Source: Streptomyces cyaneogriseus subsp. noncyanogenus
Lineage (GTDB): Bacteria > Actinomycetota > Actinomycetes > Streptomycetales > Streptomycetaceae
DNA: 64,000 bases
Direction: 5' to 3'
Assembly: GCF_000931445.1 (NCBI RefSeq)
Contig: NZ_CP010849.1
Span: 5,890,001-5,954,000, forward strand
This document shows positions 37,577 through 47,013 of this stretch, piece after piece (the stretch's first letter is position 1; each line of letters opens with the position of its first letter). A model generated the notes under the pieces. That model ran no database searches. It was given only the letters and a program-made list of their open reading frames with translations, and was not told where the DNA came from. The translations under genes and the position numbers were made by a program.

Positions 37577-39628
37577 GTGTCCAAACTGACCGACGTGCCC
37601 AAACGGATCCTGATCGGGCGCGCACTGCGCAGTGACCGGCTGGGTGAAACACTCCTGCCCAAGCGCATCGCACTCCCCGTCTTCGCCTCCGACCCGCTGT
37701 CCTCCGTGGCGTACGCACCCGGCGAGGTGCTGCTGGTCCTCTCGATCGCGGGCGTGTCGGCGTACCACTTCAGCCCCTGGATCGCGGTCGCGGTCGTCGT
37801 GCTGATGTTCACCGTGGTCGCCTCCTACCGCCAGAACGTGCACGCCTACCCCAGCGGCGGCGGCGACTACGAGGTGGCCAACACCAACCTCGGCCCCAAG
37901 GCGGGCCTGACGGTGGCCAGCGCGCTGCTGGTCGACTACGTCCTGACCGTCGCCGTCTCGATCTCCTCCGGCATCGAGAACCTCGGCTCGGCGATCCCGT
38001 TCGTGGTCGAGCACAAGGTCTTCTGCGCGATCGCCGTGATCCTGCTGCTGACCCTGATGAACCTGCGCGGGGTCAAGGAGTCGGGCACGCTCTTCGCGAT
38101 CCCGACGTACGTCTTCGTCGCGGGCGTCTTCACCATGATCGCCTGGGGCGCGTTCCGCGCGCTGGTCCTCGACGACACCATGCGGGCACCGACCGCCGAG
38201 TACGTGATCAAACCCGAGCACCAGGGGCTGGCGGGCTTCGCCCTGCTCTTCCTGCTGCTGCGCGCCTTCTCCTCCGGCTGTGCGGCGCTCACCGGTGTGG
38301 AGGCCATCTCCAACGGCGTCCCGGCCTTCCGCAAGCCCAAGTCGAGGAACGCGGCGACCACGCTGGCGCTGATGGGCCTGCTCGCGGTCACGATGTTCTG
38401 CGGCATCATCGGCCTGGCCATGGCCACCAAGGTCCACATGGCCGAGAACCCCGCCGCCGACCTGTTCCGCGACGGCGTCCCGGTCGGCCCGGACTACGTC
38501 CAGCACCCGGTGATCTCCCAGGTCGCCGAGGCCGTCTTCGGCGAGGGCAGCTTCCTGTTCATCGTGCTGGCCGCCGCCACCGCGCTGGTCCTGTTCCTCG
38601 CCGCCAACACCGCATACAACGGCTTCCCGCTGCTCGGCTCCATCCTCGCCCAGGACCGCTACCTGCCCCGCCAGTTGCACACCCGCGGCGACCGCCTCGC
38701 CTTCTCCAACGGCATCGTGCTCCTGGCCGGCGCGGCCATGCTCCTGGTCTGGATCTACGGCGCCGACTCGACCCGCCTGATCCAGCTCTACATCGTCGGC
38801 GTGTTCGTCTCCTTCACGCTCAGCCAGATCGGCATGGTCCGCCACTGGAACCGCCACCTGAGCACCGAGCGCGACCCGGCCAAGCGCCGCCACATGGTCC
38901 GCTCCCGGGCGATCAACGCCTTCGGCGCCTTCTTCACCGGCCTCGTCCTGGTCGTCGTCCTCGTCACGAAGTTCTCGCACGGCGCGTGGGTCGCCCTGCT
39001 CGGCATGTGCATCTTCTACGCGACCATGACGGCGATCCGTAAGCACTACGACCGGGTCGCCGAGGAGATCGCGGCACCCGAGGGCCCGCCGGGCGACGAC
39101 ATCGTCCGCCCCTCCCGCGTCCACTCGGTCGTGCTCATCTCCAAGATCCACCGCCCGACGCTGCGCGCCCTGGCCTATGCCAAGCTGCTGCGCTCGGACA
39201 CCCTGGAGGCGCTCAGCGTCAACGTCGACCCGGCGGAGACCAAGGCGCTGCGCGAGGAGTGGGAACGGCGCGGCATCGACGTACCGCTGAAGGTCCTGGA
39301 CTCGCCGTACCGCGAGATCACGCGACCGGTCATCGAGTACGTCAAGAGCCTGCGCAACGAGTCGCCCCGGGACGCGGTCTCCGTGATCATCCCGGAGTAC
39401 GTGGTCGGCCACTGGTACGAGCATCTGCTGCACAACCAGAGCGCGCTCAGGCTCAAGGGACGGCTGCTGTTCACGCCGGGCGTCATGGTGACCTCGGTTC
39501 CCTACCAGCTCCAGTCCTCCGAGGCGGCCAAGCGCCGGGCCCGCAGGCGGCAGGAGTGGAACGCGCCCGGTTCGGTGCGGCGGGGACCGGCCCAGGAGCG
39601 GGCGAAGGAGTCGTCGCAGTCCACGTAG
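37577..39628 (+). CDS. kimA: KimA-like potassium importer (APC superfamily)
   Basis: The product has 683 residues from GTG 37577. The first about 480 residues give about 12 membrane helices with motifs shared with Bacillus KimA (formerly YdaO): SDPLSSVAYAPGE, AYPSGGGDYEVANTNLG, LLVDYVLTVAVSISSG, LRAFSSGCAALTGVEAIS, NTAYNGFPLLGSILAQDRYL and GDRLAFSNGI. The cytoplasmic C-terminal domain retains HNQSALRLKGRL. KimA is a proton-coupled K+ importer inhibited by c-di-AMP. The nearby TrkA pair supports a role in potassium. An amino-acid permease annotation would be too broad. Confidence 0.8.
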   Translation: MSKLTDVPKRILIGRALRSDRLGETLLPKRIALPVFASDPLSSVAYAPGEVLLVLSIAGVSAYHFSPWIAVAVVVLMFTVVASYRQNVHAYPSGGGDYEVANTNLGPKAGLTVASALLVDYVLTVAVSISSGIENLGSAIPFVVEHKVFCAIAVILLLTLMNLRGVKESGTLFAIPTYVFVAGVFTMIAWGAFRALVLDDTMRAPTAEYVIKPEHQGLAGFALLFLLLRAFSSGCAALTGVEAISNGVPAFRKPKSRNAATTLALMGLLAVTMFCGIIGLAMATKVHMAENPAADLFRDGVPVGPDYVQHPVISQVAEAVFGEGSFLFIVLAAATALVLFLAANTAYNGFPLLGSILAQDRYLPRQLHTRGDRLAFSNGIVLLAGAAMLLVWIYGADSTRLIQLYIVGVFVSFTLSQIGMVRHWNRHLSTERDPAKRRHMVRSRAINAFGAFFTGLVLVVVLVTKFSHGAWVALLGMCIFYATMTAIRKHYDRVAEEIAAPEGPPGDDIVRPSRVHSVVLISKIHRPTLRALAYAKLLRSDTLEALSVNVDPAETKALREEWERRGIDVPLKVLDSPYREITRPVIEYVKSLRNESPRDAVSVIIPEYVVGHWYEHLLHNQSALRLKGRLLFTPGVMVTSVPYQLQSSEAAKRRARRRQEWNAPGSVRRGPAQERAKESSQST

Positions 39629-39750
39629 ACTGGTGGGCTGTTGTCCGTTCGTCCCCCACGTCCGGTCGCTTTGCCGTTCCCCTTCGTACCGGTCGCCGCC
39701 GCTGCTCGGTGCCCGGCCGGTACCGGATCTCGTAACTGGAGTCACCCGCC

Positions 39751-41079
39751 ATGCAGGCAGAAGAGAAGAAGTCGCTGGTGGGCGAGGAGTACGAGGTCGA
39801 GATCGGCCCCGTCGCCCACGGCGGTCACTGCATCGCCCGTACCGACGCCGGCCAGGTGCTCTTCGTCCGGCACACGCTGCCCGGCGAGCGGGTGGTGGCC
39901 CGTGTCACCGAAGGCGAGGAGGGGTCGCGCTTCCTGCGCGCGGACGCGGTGCGGATCCTGGACGCGTCCAAGGACCGCGTCGAGGCACCCTGCCCGTTCG
40001 CCGGTCCCGGCCGCTGCGGCGGCTGTGACTGGCAGCACGCCAAGCCCGGCGCCCAGCGCCGCCTCAAGGCCGAGGTGATCGCCGAGCAGCTCCGGCGGCT
40101 CGCGGGCCTCACGCCCGAGGAGGCGGGCTGGGACGGCACGGTGGTGCCGGCCGAGGGCGACAAGGTGCCCGCCGGACAGGTCCCCGCGTGGCGCACGCGC
40201 GTGCAGTACGCCGTGGACGCCGAGGGGCACGCGGGACTGCGCAAGCACCGCTCGCACGAGGTCGAGCGCATCGACCACTGCATGATCGCGGCTCCCGGCG
40301 TCTCCGAGCTGGGCATCGAGAAGCGCGACTGGACGGGCATGGAGTCCGTCGAGGCGATCGCGGCCACCGGCTCCCAGGACCGCCAGGTCGTCCTCACCCC
40401 CAGGCCCGGCGCCCGGCTGCCGCTCGTGGAGCTGGACCGCCCGGTGTCGGTGCTGCGGGTCGACGAGAAGTCCGGCGGCGTCCACCGCGTCCACGGCCGC
40501 CCCTTCGTCCGCGAGCGCGCGGACGGCCGCACCCACCGCGTGGGCGGCGGCGGCTTCTGGCAGGTCCACCCGAAGGCCGCCGACACCCTGGTGACGGCCG
40601 TCATGCAGGGCCTGCTGCCGCGCAAGGGCGACACGGCGCTGGACCTGTACTGCGGCGTGGGCCTGTTCGCGGGCGCGCTGGCCGACCGCGTCGGCGAGCA
40701 GGGCGCGGTCCTCGGCATCGAGTCCGGCAAGCGCGCGGTCGAGGACGCCCGGCACAACCTCGCCGACTTCCCCCGCGTCCGCGTCGAGCAGGGCAAGGTC
40801 GAGTCCGTCCTGCCGCGCACCGGCATCACCGAGGCCGACCTCATCGTCCTCGACCCGCCGCGCGCGGGCGCCGGCCGCCAGACGGTGGCGCACCTGTCGT
40901 CGCTGGGAGCCCGCCGGATCGCCTACGTGGCCTGCGACCCGGCGGCACTCGCGCGCGACCTGGGGTACTTCCGGGACGGGGGGTACCGGGTGCGGACGCT
41001 GCGGGCGTTCGATCTGTTTCCGATGACGCATCATGTGGAGTGTGTCGCGATCCTCGAACCGGCCGTGAAGGGCTCCTGA
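39751..41079 (+). CDS. TRAM-domain class I SAM-dependent RNA (uracil-5-)methyltransferase
   Basis: The product has 442 residues. An N-terminal TRAM domain (residues about 8-68) precedes four cysteines (CPFAGPGRCGGCDWQH) typical of a [4Fe-4S] site, then the methyltransferase domain with LDLYCGVGLFAG, the DPPRAG motif and the catalytic Cys in YVACDPAALARDL. It methylates uracil C5 in rRNA or tRNA (RumA/RlmD/TrmA family). Its 3' end (from about 41011) switches to unusual codons (TTT, CAT, CAT, TGT), and a diverged copy of this 3' end recurs at 55470-55545, so this 3' end marks an integration site. Confidence 0.9.
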   Translation: MQAEEKKSLVGEEYEVEIGPVAHGGHCIARTDAGQVLFVRHTLPGERVVARVTEGEEGSRFLRADAVRILDASKDRVEAPCPFAGPGRCGGCDWQHAKPGAQRRLKAEVIAEQLRRLAGLTPEEAGWDGTVVPAEGDKVPAGQVPAWRTRVQYAVDAEGHAGLRKHRSHEVERIDHCMIAAPGVSELGIEKRDWTGMESVEAIAATGSQDRQVVLTPRPGARLPLVELDRPVSVLRVDEKSGGVHRVHGRPFVRERADGRTHRVGGGGFWQVHPKAADTLVTAVMQGLLPRKGDTALDLYCGVGLFAGALADRVGEQGAVLGIESGKRAVEDARHNLADFPRVRVEQGKVESVLPRTGITEADLIVLDPPRAGAGRQTVAHLSSLGARRIAYVACDPAALARDLGYFRDGGYRVRTLRAFDLFPMTHHVECVAILEPAVKGS

Positions 41080-41134
41080 CCTGCGGTTTTGCCCGTGCGC
41101 ATTATGTGCGGTGTGGGCGTTACGGGCGATATCT

Positions 41135-41175
41135 TGACGCTGAAATGACGCTCGTGACGCTCATTTGATGCTCGT
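41135..41175. repeat. Left island edge: TGACGCT iterons and direct repeat
   Basis: TGACGCT occurs at 41135, 41146 and 41155, and TGATGCT at 41166, spaced 11, 9 and 11 bases. GTGACGCTCATTTGA at 41154-41168 is repeated exactly at 55371-55385, and the match extends with two mismatches to 23 bases. Likely an attachment-site region of an integrated element. Confidence 0.6.
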
Positions 41176-41405
41176 GCTGATGGTGTGTCAGGCCCATGTG
41201 TCGCTGCTCAGGCGCTCTGATGGCCCCTCTGTTAAGCAGGTTGGCCGCATGGGTCTGATCGACAGTGCGCCGCTAGGGGCGGTGAGCGGGAACGTCCAGG
41301 CAACACTCTGCCGCCTCGAGCCGTACGATGCAGGCGGCGCAGGTGCCATCGGCTCCTGGGTAGACCTCTCTCACAGATAGCTGGCAGCGGAAGGGTGACA
41401 GGCGT

Positions 41406-42392
41406 ATGGCGGCGAACGCCGAGCACCTGAAAGCTCTCGTGCGGGCGCACGCCGAAGCCAACGACGACCTCTTCTATAGCGTCGCCCTGCAGGTGGCGGC
41501 AAAGTCCGCTCGCCAGGGGCAGGGGAAGTTCGCTGTAGAACTGCGTGAGCTGGTTGAGACCGCGCAGCAGAAGCAGAGCAGAGCCAGCAGCCGGAATGCC
41601 GCAACCCCGGTAGTGCAGCCCCGCGGCGAGCTCACCAGCCTTCTGACGGCGGGCTACCCGGATACCCAACTTGACGACATGACCCTGGACGCGGGGCTAC
41701 GAGCGTCTCTGGACCGAGTGCTGCACGAGCAGCGTCAGCGCGCCCGGCTGGAGCGTTTCGGCTTCACTCCAGTGCACCGCATCCTGCTGTCTGGCCCTCC
41801 AGGAACCGGAAAGAGCATGACCGCCGCAGCATTGGCCGGCGAGCTGAAGCTGCCGTTGTTCACCATCCGCCTGGACGGGCTGATCAGCCGGTTCATGGGC
41901 GAGACCGCAGCAAAACTGCGCCTGGTTTTCGACGCGGTCGCCCAGACCCGCGCTGTCTACTTGTTCGACGAATTCGATGCCCTCGGCGCCGAGCGAGCGG
42001 CAGGCAACGACGTCGGTGAGGCTCGCAGGATCCTGAATTCCTTCCTGCTGTTCCTGGACGAGGCTCCCTCTGAGAGCCTGGTCGTCGCTGGCACCAACCA
42101 CCACCAGCTTCTGGACAGGGCGCTCTTCCGCCGCTTCGACATGATTGCCACGTACGGCCCCCCCACGCCCGAGCAAGCCGTGGAGGTCATGCGCCGACGG
42201 CTAGCCGGAATGGATACGGGCACAGTACGGTGGGACGCCGTGACAGACAGTGCATCCGGTCTGAGCCATGCCGAGCTAGTCAAAGCGGCGGAAGCGGCAG
42301 CCAAGCGGGCCATCCTGGCCGGCCGAGACGTAGTGGACGAGCAGCTGCTGCTGGAAGCGCTGAGTGAGCGGCACGCCTCCCACCATGCCTGA
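41406..42392 (+). CDS. ietA: IetA-like AAA+ ATPase of a defence pair
   Basis: The product has 328 residues. A helical N-terminal region precedes an AAA+ module: Walker A GPPGTGKS (Lys136), Walker B VYLFDEFDAL (Asp188, Glu189), a sensor motif VVAGTNH, and the RALFRRFD arginine-finger region. It closely resembles FtsH/Cdc48-type AAA modules but carries no protease domain; that function is supplied by the overlapping subtilisin gene. This ATPase/S8 pair matches IetAS, described on Agrobacterium Ti plasmids as an incompatibility pair and later reported as antiphage. Third-position G+C is lower than in the backbone, indicating transfer. Confidence 0.85.
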   Translation: MAANAEHLKALVRAHAEANDDLFYSVALQVAAKSARQGQGKFAVELRELVETAQQKQSRASSRNAATPVVQPRGELTSLLTAGYPDTQLDDMTLDAGLRASLDRVLHEQRQRARLERFGFTPVHRILLSGPPGTGKSMTAAALAGELKLPLFTIRLDGLISRFMGETAAKLRLVFDAVAQTRAVYLFDEFDALGAERAAGNDVGEARRILNSFLLFLDEAPSESLVVAGTNHHQLLDRALFRRFDMIATYGPPTPEQAVEVMRRRLAGMDTGTVRWDAVTDSASGLSHAELVKAAEAAAKRAILAGRDVVDEQLLLEALSERHASHHA

Positions 42393-45024
42393 GCCCAGAA
42401 GAGCGACCCCGCACTTGGTGGTGCCCTGGCGGGCCGTCACGCTGACCCCGCGCTCCGAGCCCTCTGGCGGAGGCGGACCTGACCTAGCCCAACGCGAAGA
42501 CCGTCAAGGGCACGCTGCTGTTCTGGTGGACGGTCTTGAGAAGGCCGAACGCGAGTCGGCCCAGCTCATCCACGAGATCCCGGACGCGTTCCAACCCGAC
42601 GGTTTCGCCGTACGGATCGAAGCAGCGCGTGACCACCCGCTTTCGCTGGAGCGTCTCGACGGCTCGGGCCTGACCCTCATGAGCAGCCATCCGCAGACCG
42701 ACGACGGTCCGCAGGATGCGCTGGTCTGGATCCCATTCGACAGAGTCACCTCGTTCACGCAGCGGATCCATGCCTTCACCGAGGACACCGACGGGGGCAA
42801 CCCGAAGCAGGCCCCTTTGGTGGCCAACATGGAGCAGATCCACCGAGCGCTTCTGGAGCACCTCTGGCAGGAGCGGCAGCATCTGCCGCCCATGGACGAG
42901 GAGCGGTGGTGGGAGCTGTGGTTTGATCCACGGATCTCGCCGACGGATCCGGTTGTCACCCTGCGTGCCCTTGCTGGCGAGCGGCAGTGGCGCATGAGCG
43001 ACCGAGCGATACATGTGGGCGAGCGTCTTGTCGCGCATGTCGCGACGACCGGCGAAGAGCTCACGGTCCTGCTGGCCACGAACGCCTGCCCTGCCGAGAT
43101 CCGCAGGCCGACCTTCGCCGAGGGCCTCTACGCCGTTGACCGCGCCTTCCGCGTGGACCTCGTCGAGGATCTCGCCGAGCGCATTGAGCCGGCCGACCCG
43201 CAGGCCCCCGCAGTATGCATCCTGGACACGGGCATAGCCCAGGAACATTCGCTACTCAAGCCCGCACTGTACGAGCGGGCCTACAGCGTGCTGCCAGGCA
43301 GTACACCAGCCGACCGCAGCGGACACGGCACGCAGATGGCCGGGCTCGCCCTGTTTGGGGACTTCGCTGCCGCCCTTGAGGCGAAAGGCCCAGTGGTTCT
43401 CAGCCACGGTCTAGAGTCCGTGAAGATCCTCGATGACAGCTACGTGTCGGAAAAGTCGCCGCGGACCTGCGCCGAGACGACCGCGAACGCTGTAGCGACC
43501 GCCGAAATCGGCAATGGTGGTCCCATGCCGTCCGCCCGGGTCTTCTCGATGGCCGTCACCCGACAGTCCGGGGAAGGCGAGAACGGTGTCGACGGCACGG
43601 CAACCCTATGGTCGGCCACCCTGGATGCTCTGGCGGCGGGCACGGACGTGACCGTGCGAGACGACCGCATCGATTTGATCGGCGCACCGGATCCGGAGGC
43701 GTCGCGGCTGATCATCGTCAGCGCAGGCAACGTCCGCGGTGCTGTTCCCCATCAGATGCGCACCGAGGAAGGCACGCTGGATCCCCTGCTGCTCTCCGAC
43801 CTCTCGCGTATTGAGGAACCCGCCCAGGCGCACAACGTGCTCACCGTCGGGGCCTGCACGCACCTGGATACCGTCCCGGACACTCCCTTGTTCCGCGGGT
43901 ATCGGCCGCTCGTCGTCCAAGGCGGCCTGTCGCCGTTCAGCCGAACCTCCGTGGCGCTCACAAACGCAGCCATCACCAAGCCCGACATCGTCCTGGAAGG
44001 CGGCAATATGCTCGTCGCGCCGGACGATAGTTTCCTGGACCAGCACGAAGTGGTGAGCGTGGCAACCACCCACCACGACCCCGCGCGTCAGCTGACCTGG
44101 ACGAACGCCACCAGTGCTGCCACCGCACAGGCGGCAGCACTGGCCGCCACGGCGATGAGTATCTATCCCGGACTACGGCCGGAAGCGGTCCGCGCCCTGC
44201 TCGTCCACGAAGCCCAATGGACGCCGGCCATGGTCGACCAGGGCCTTTTCAAGAAGACCGGAACTCCCAGACTGGCCAAGGGTGAGGTCATGCGGCAGGT
44301 GATCCGCCGCTACGGCTGGGGCGTACCCACCGCCGAACGCATACGCAGCAGCGCCTCCAACGCCGTCACGATGATCATTCAAAACACCCTCGTGCCGTTC
44401 AAGAGGGTCAAGGGCGGGCAGGTCCGGCTGGCTGAACTCAAGCTGCACGAACTGCCATGGCCGCTGGAGCAGCTGCGCGAGCTGGCCGAGACCACTGTGG
44501 ATCTGCGCGTGACGCTCGCCTACATGATCGAACCCAACCCCGGCCAGCGTGGCATGCTCGGTCGTTACAGTTACGCCTCGCACGGTTTGCGCTTCGCCAT
44601 CAAGGGCCCCACCGAATCCGGCGACGCCTTCCAAAGACGGTTGGCTGAGCAGGCAGAACACGAAAGCGACGGGATCGGCAACCCGAAAGCGTTCGAGTCC
44701 CACAGCCACTGGCTGGTCGGCCCCCGATTCCGCAATCTCGGCTCCCTGCACGCAGACGTCTGGCGCGGATCAGCGGCCGAACTCGCCGACTGCGGCACGC
44801 TCGCGGTCTACCCGGTCGGCGGCTGGTGGAAGGCGAACAAGCGCAATGACCGAATCGGTCTCCCCGTCAGTTACGCCCTCCTGATCTCCCTGCGCACCCC
44901 GGAGGTCTCCACCGACCTATACACCCCCATAGCAACTCAGCTTGGCGTGCCGGTCGAGGTCACTCCGCACGCGCAGACCGAGACTGTGGACGGCATCCCA
45001 ATCCAGATGGAATTCGGCTGGTAG
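42364..45024 (+). CDS. ietS: IetS-like subtilisin (S8) serine protease of a defence pair
   Basis: The product has 886 residues from GTG 42364; ATG 42385 is the alternative start. It overlaps the ATPase gene by 29 bases. The N-terminal 270 residues are unrecognised. The S8 domain has the full triad: Asp288 in CILDTGIAQEH, His321 in RSGHGTQMAG and Ser584 in NATSAATAQAA (numbering from the GTG). The C-terminal 300 residues are beta-rich and lack a signal peptide, so the protease is cytoplasmic, unlike secreted subtilisins. The ATPase is likely to control or feed the protease on phage or plasmid cues. Confidence 0.87.
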   Translation: MSGTPPTMPEPRRATPHLVVPWRAVTLTPRSEPSGGGGPDLAQREDRQGHAAVLVDGLEKAERESAQLIHEIPDAFQPDGFAVRIEAARDHPLSLERLDGSGLTLMSSHPQTDDGPQDALVWIPFDRVTSFTQRIHAFTEDTDGGNPKQAPLVANMEQIHRALLEHLWQERQHLPPMDEERWWELWFDPRISPTDPVVTLRALAGERQWRMSDRAIHVGERLVAHVATTGEELTVLLATNACPAEIRRPTFAEGLYAVDRAFRVDLVEDLAERIEPADPQAPAVCILDTGIAQEHSLLKPALYERAYSVLPGSTPADRSGHGTQMAGLALFGDFAAALEAKGPVVLSHGLESVKILDDSYVSEKSPRTCAETTANAVATAEIGNGGPMPSARVFSMAVTRQSGEGENGVDGTATLWSATLDALAAGTDVTVRDDRIDLIGAPDPEASRLIIVSAGNVRGAVPHQMRTEEGTLDPLLLSDLSRIEEPAQAHNVLTVGACTHLDTVPDTPLFRGYRPLVVQGGLSPFSRTSVALTNAAITKPDIVLEGGNMLVAPDDSFLDQHEVVSVATTHHDPARQLTWTNATSAATAQAAALAATAMSIYPGLRPEAVRALLVHEAQWTPAMVDQGLFKKTGTPRLAKGEVMRQVIRRYGWGVPTAERIRSSASNAVTMIIQNTLVPFKRVKGGQVRLAELKLHELPWPLEQLRELAETTVDLRVTLAYMIEPNPGQRGMLGRYSYASHGLRFAIKGPTESGDAFQRRLAEQAEHESDGIGNPKAFESHSHWLVGPRFRNLGSLHADVWRGSAAELADCGTLAVYPVGGWWKANKRNDRIGLPVSYALLISLRTPEVSTDLYTPIATQLGVPVEVTPHAQTETVDGIPIQMEFGW

Positions 45025-45370
45025 TCCCGCTGCAGTCCCGGAAGACGTCCACGGCTGACGGACGCCCATCGGTTCGACGTGACCTGGGGCAACGCAGCGG
45101 GCCGGGGCTGTGCGCTGGATGTTGGCCTTGCTTCTCCGTAGCAACGGGCGGCTCACCTCGGCTCGCGCGGAGAGCACTGCTAGCCCACCTAGTGGGTCGG
45201 TTCAGCTTCGCCGTGCCGCGTCCGCTTTCCGCACCATTTTCGCCGCGTGATCAGCCGAGTCGGCCAAGTTACGAAGTACGCGGGAGGCCCGGCTGAGGAA
45301 CGTTGCAACGTGGTCGGCCAGGGAGTCCTGCTTGGTGCTGGTGGTGCTGTGGACCACGGTCAACTCCTAG
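45025..45370. other. Intergenic region between ietS and the IS701-type element
   Basis: About 340 bases of mixed composition without a convincing gene. The element's left end begins at 45371 after CTAG. Confidence 0.5.
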
Positions 45371-46942
45371 TACTCCAGCAGCGTTTCGCTATCTGGCCTG
45401 GTCACAGGCGTCGTCCGGAGTGTAGTGGGCTGGTGGTGTGCCAGGGGCGGTCTTGCCTGACCGCCCCTCCAACGAGTGGATCGGGAAAGTGGCTGGGCCC
45501 TGATACGGACAGCCTCCTCGCATGATCGATGAACATGCGGACGCTGGCTGGGAACGAGAACTCGATGACCTTTTTCTCTGCATCGGTCACCGCTTTGGCC
45601 GTGCTGACCTGCGGCGCCGGATGCGGGACTATGTGCGGGGCCTGCTCGCCCCCGTCGGCCGCAAGAACGGCTGGCAGTTGGCGGAGTTTGCCGGGCACCG
45701 CACGCCCGACGGCCTCCAGCGGCTGCTGAACGGAGCGACCTGGGACGCTGACGACGTCCGCGACGACCTGCAGTCGTACGTCGCCAAGCACCTCGGCGAC
45801 GACAACGGGGTACTCGTCATCGACGACACCGGCTTCCTCAAGAAGGGCACCACCTCGGCTGGGGTGCAGCGCCAGTACTCCGGCACCGCCGGCCGCACAG
45901 AGAACTGCCAGATCGGTGTCTTCGCCGCCTACACCTCCGCCGCCGGCCGCGCGTTGGTGGACCGGGAACTGTATCTGCCCAAGTCCTGGACGGATGACCG
46001 TGAGCGCTGCCGGGCGGCGAAGGTCCCCGACGAGCGCGGCTTCGCCACCAAGGGAGAGCTGGCCAAGCGCCTCGTACTGCGCGCCCTGGCTTCCGGTCTT
46101 CCCCTCGCCTGGGTGGCCGCGGACGCCGCCTATGGGCAGGAGGGGCGTTTCCGCCGCATGCTGGAGCAGTCCGGCCTTGGCTACGTGCTCGCGGTGCCCA
46201 AGTCCCAGCAGGTCTTCGGCCCACGGATCGACCACCTCTTCGCTCAGGCTCCCGTGGAGGCATGGGAGCCGATCTCGTGCGGCAACGGGGCCAAGGGGCC
46301 CCGGCTCTACCACTGGGCGGCACTGGAACTGCCCACGGTGGCCGAGTTCGACTACCAGGGCGATGTCCCGGTCCGTCGGCGGTGGGCGCTGGCCCGTCGC
46401 AGCTTGAGCAGGCCAGAGGAGATCGCCTACTTCCTCGCCTACGCACCACCCGAGAGTGCGGTGGCCGACCTGGTGCGGGTCGCCGGGATGCGCTGGCAGA
46501 TCGAGGAGTGCTTCCAGGCCGCGAAGAACGAGTGTGGCCTGGACCAGTACGAGGTCCGTCGTTACGTCGGCTGGTATCGGCACATCACCCTGGCGATGCT
46601 CGCTCATGCCTATCTGGCGGTCATGGCGGCCGACGCGGCGGCAAAAGGGGATGCAGAAACGCTTTTGGCCCCTTGGCTCCGCTCACCGTGGCAGAAGTCC
46701 GGCGGCTGCTGGCGCCTCGCCTCGCCGGGCACCGCCGAGGTGGCCGGTCGCTTCGCGCGCACCTGCTGAGCTGGTCACGCTGGCGCCGCAGACGCCAGGT
46801 CGTCGCCCGCCACTGCCACTACCGGCGACGACTCCACTCGTTGGAGGGGCGGTCAGGCAAGACCGCCCCTGGCACACCACCAGCCCACTACACTCCGGAC
46901 GACGCCTCTGACCAGGCCAGATAGCGAAACGCTGCTGGAGTA
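45371..46942 (+). mobile_element. IS701-family insertion sequence, 1572 bases
   Basis: The ends 45371-45479 and 46834-46942 are inverted repeats of 109 bases with a single mismatch. The flanks are CTAG on the left (45367-45370) and TTAG on the right (46943-46946), both fitting the YTAR target of IS701-type elements but not identical. One transposase gene lies inside. The long terminal repeats are much longer than the 20-30 bases usual for this family. Confidence 0.85.
45522..46769 (+). CDS. IS701-family DDE transposase, C-terminus probably frameshifted
   Basis: The product has 415 residues. Motifs typical of IS701 transposases are visible: VLVIDDTGFLKKG (first Asp), the zone WVAADAAYGQEG, and the RWQIEECFQAAKNECGLDQYEVR region with the Glu. 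The last 30 residues are out of family. The expected tail (PLTVAEVRRLLAP and later LLSWSRWRRRRQVVARHC) is read in the overlapping frame ending at 46924, so a single-base loss has occurred near 46655-46685. The enzyme may be inactive. Confidence 0.85.
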   Translation: MIDEHADAGWERELDDLFLCIGHRFGRADLRRRMRDYVRGLLAPVGRKNGWQLAEFAGHRTPDGLQRLLNGATWDADDVRDDLQSYVAKHLGDDNGVLVIDDTGFLKKGTTSAGVQRQYSGTAGRTENCQIGVFAAYTSAAGRALVDRELYLPKSWTDDRERCRAAKVPDERGFATKGELAKRLVLRALASGLPLAWVAADAAYGQEGRFRRMLEQSGLGYVLAVPKSQQVFGPRIDHLFAQAPVEAWEPISCGNGAKGPRLYHWAALELPTVAEFDYQGDVPVRRRWALARRSLSRPEEIAYFLAYAPPESAVADLVRVAGMRWQIEECFQAAKNECGLDQYEVRRYVGWYRHITLAMLAHAYLAVMAADAAAKGDAETLLAPWLRSPWQKSGGCWRLASPGTAEVAGRFARTC

Positions 46943-47013
46943 TTAGCGCCACATGATCAGCTTAAGAGTGCATAGTCCTTGCTTGTACTGAGACTGGTGC
47001 GGTGAGATGACCC

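Noticed and set aside
37562..39745. Long minus-strand frame opposite the KimA-like gene
   Set aside because: His/Gln/Asp-rich shadow with no fold signal.
46648..46660. Programmed frameshift site in the IS701-type transposase
   Set aside because: The A-run does not form a proper slippery heptamer in the right phase, so a simple deletion is preferred.
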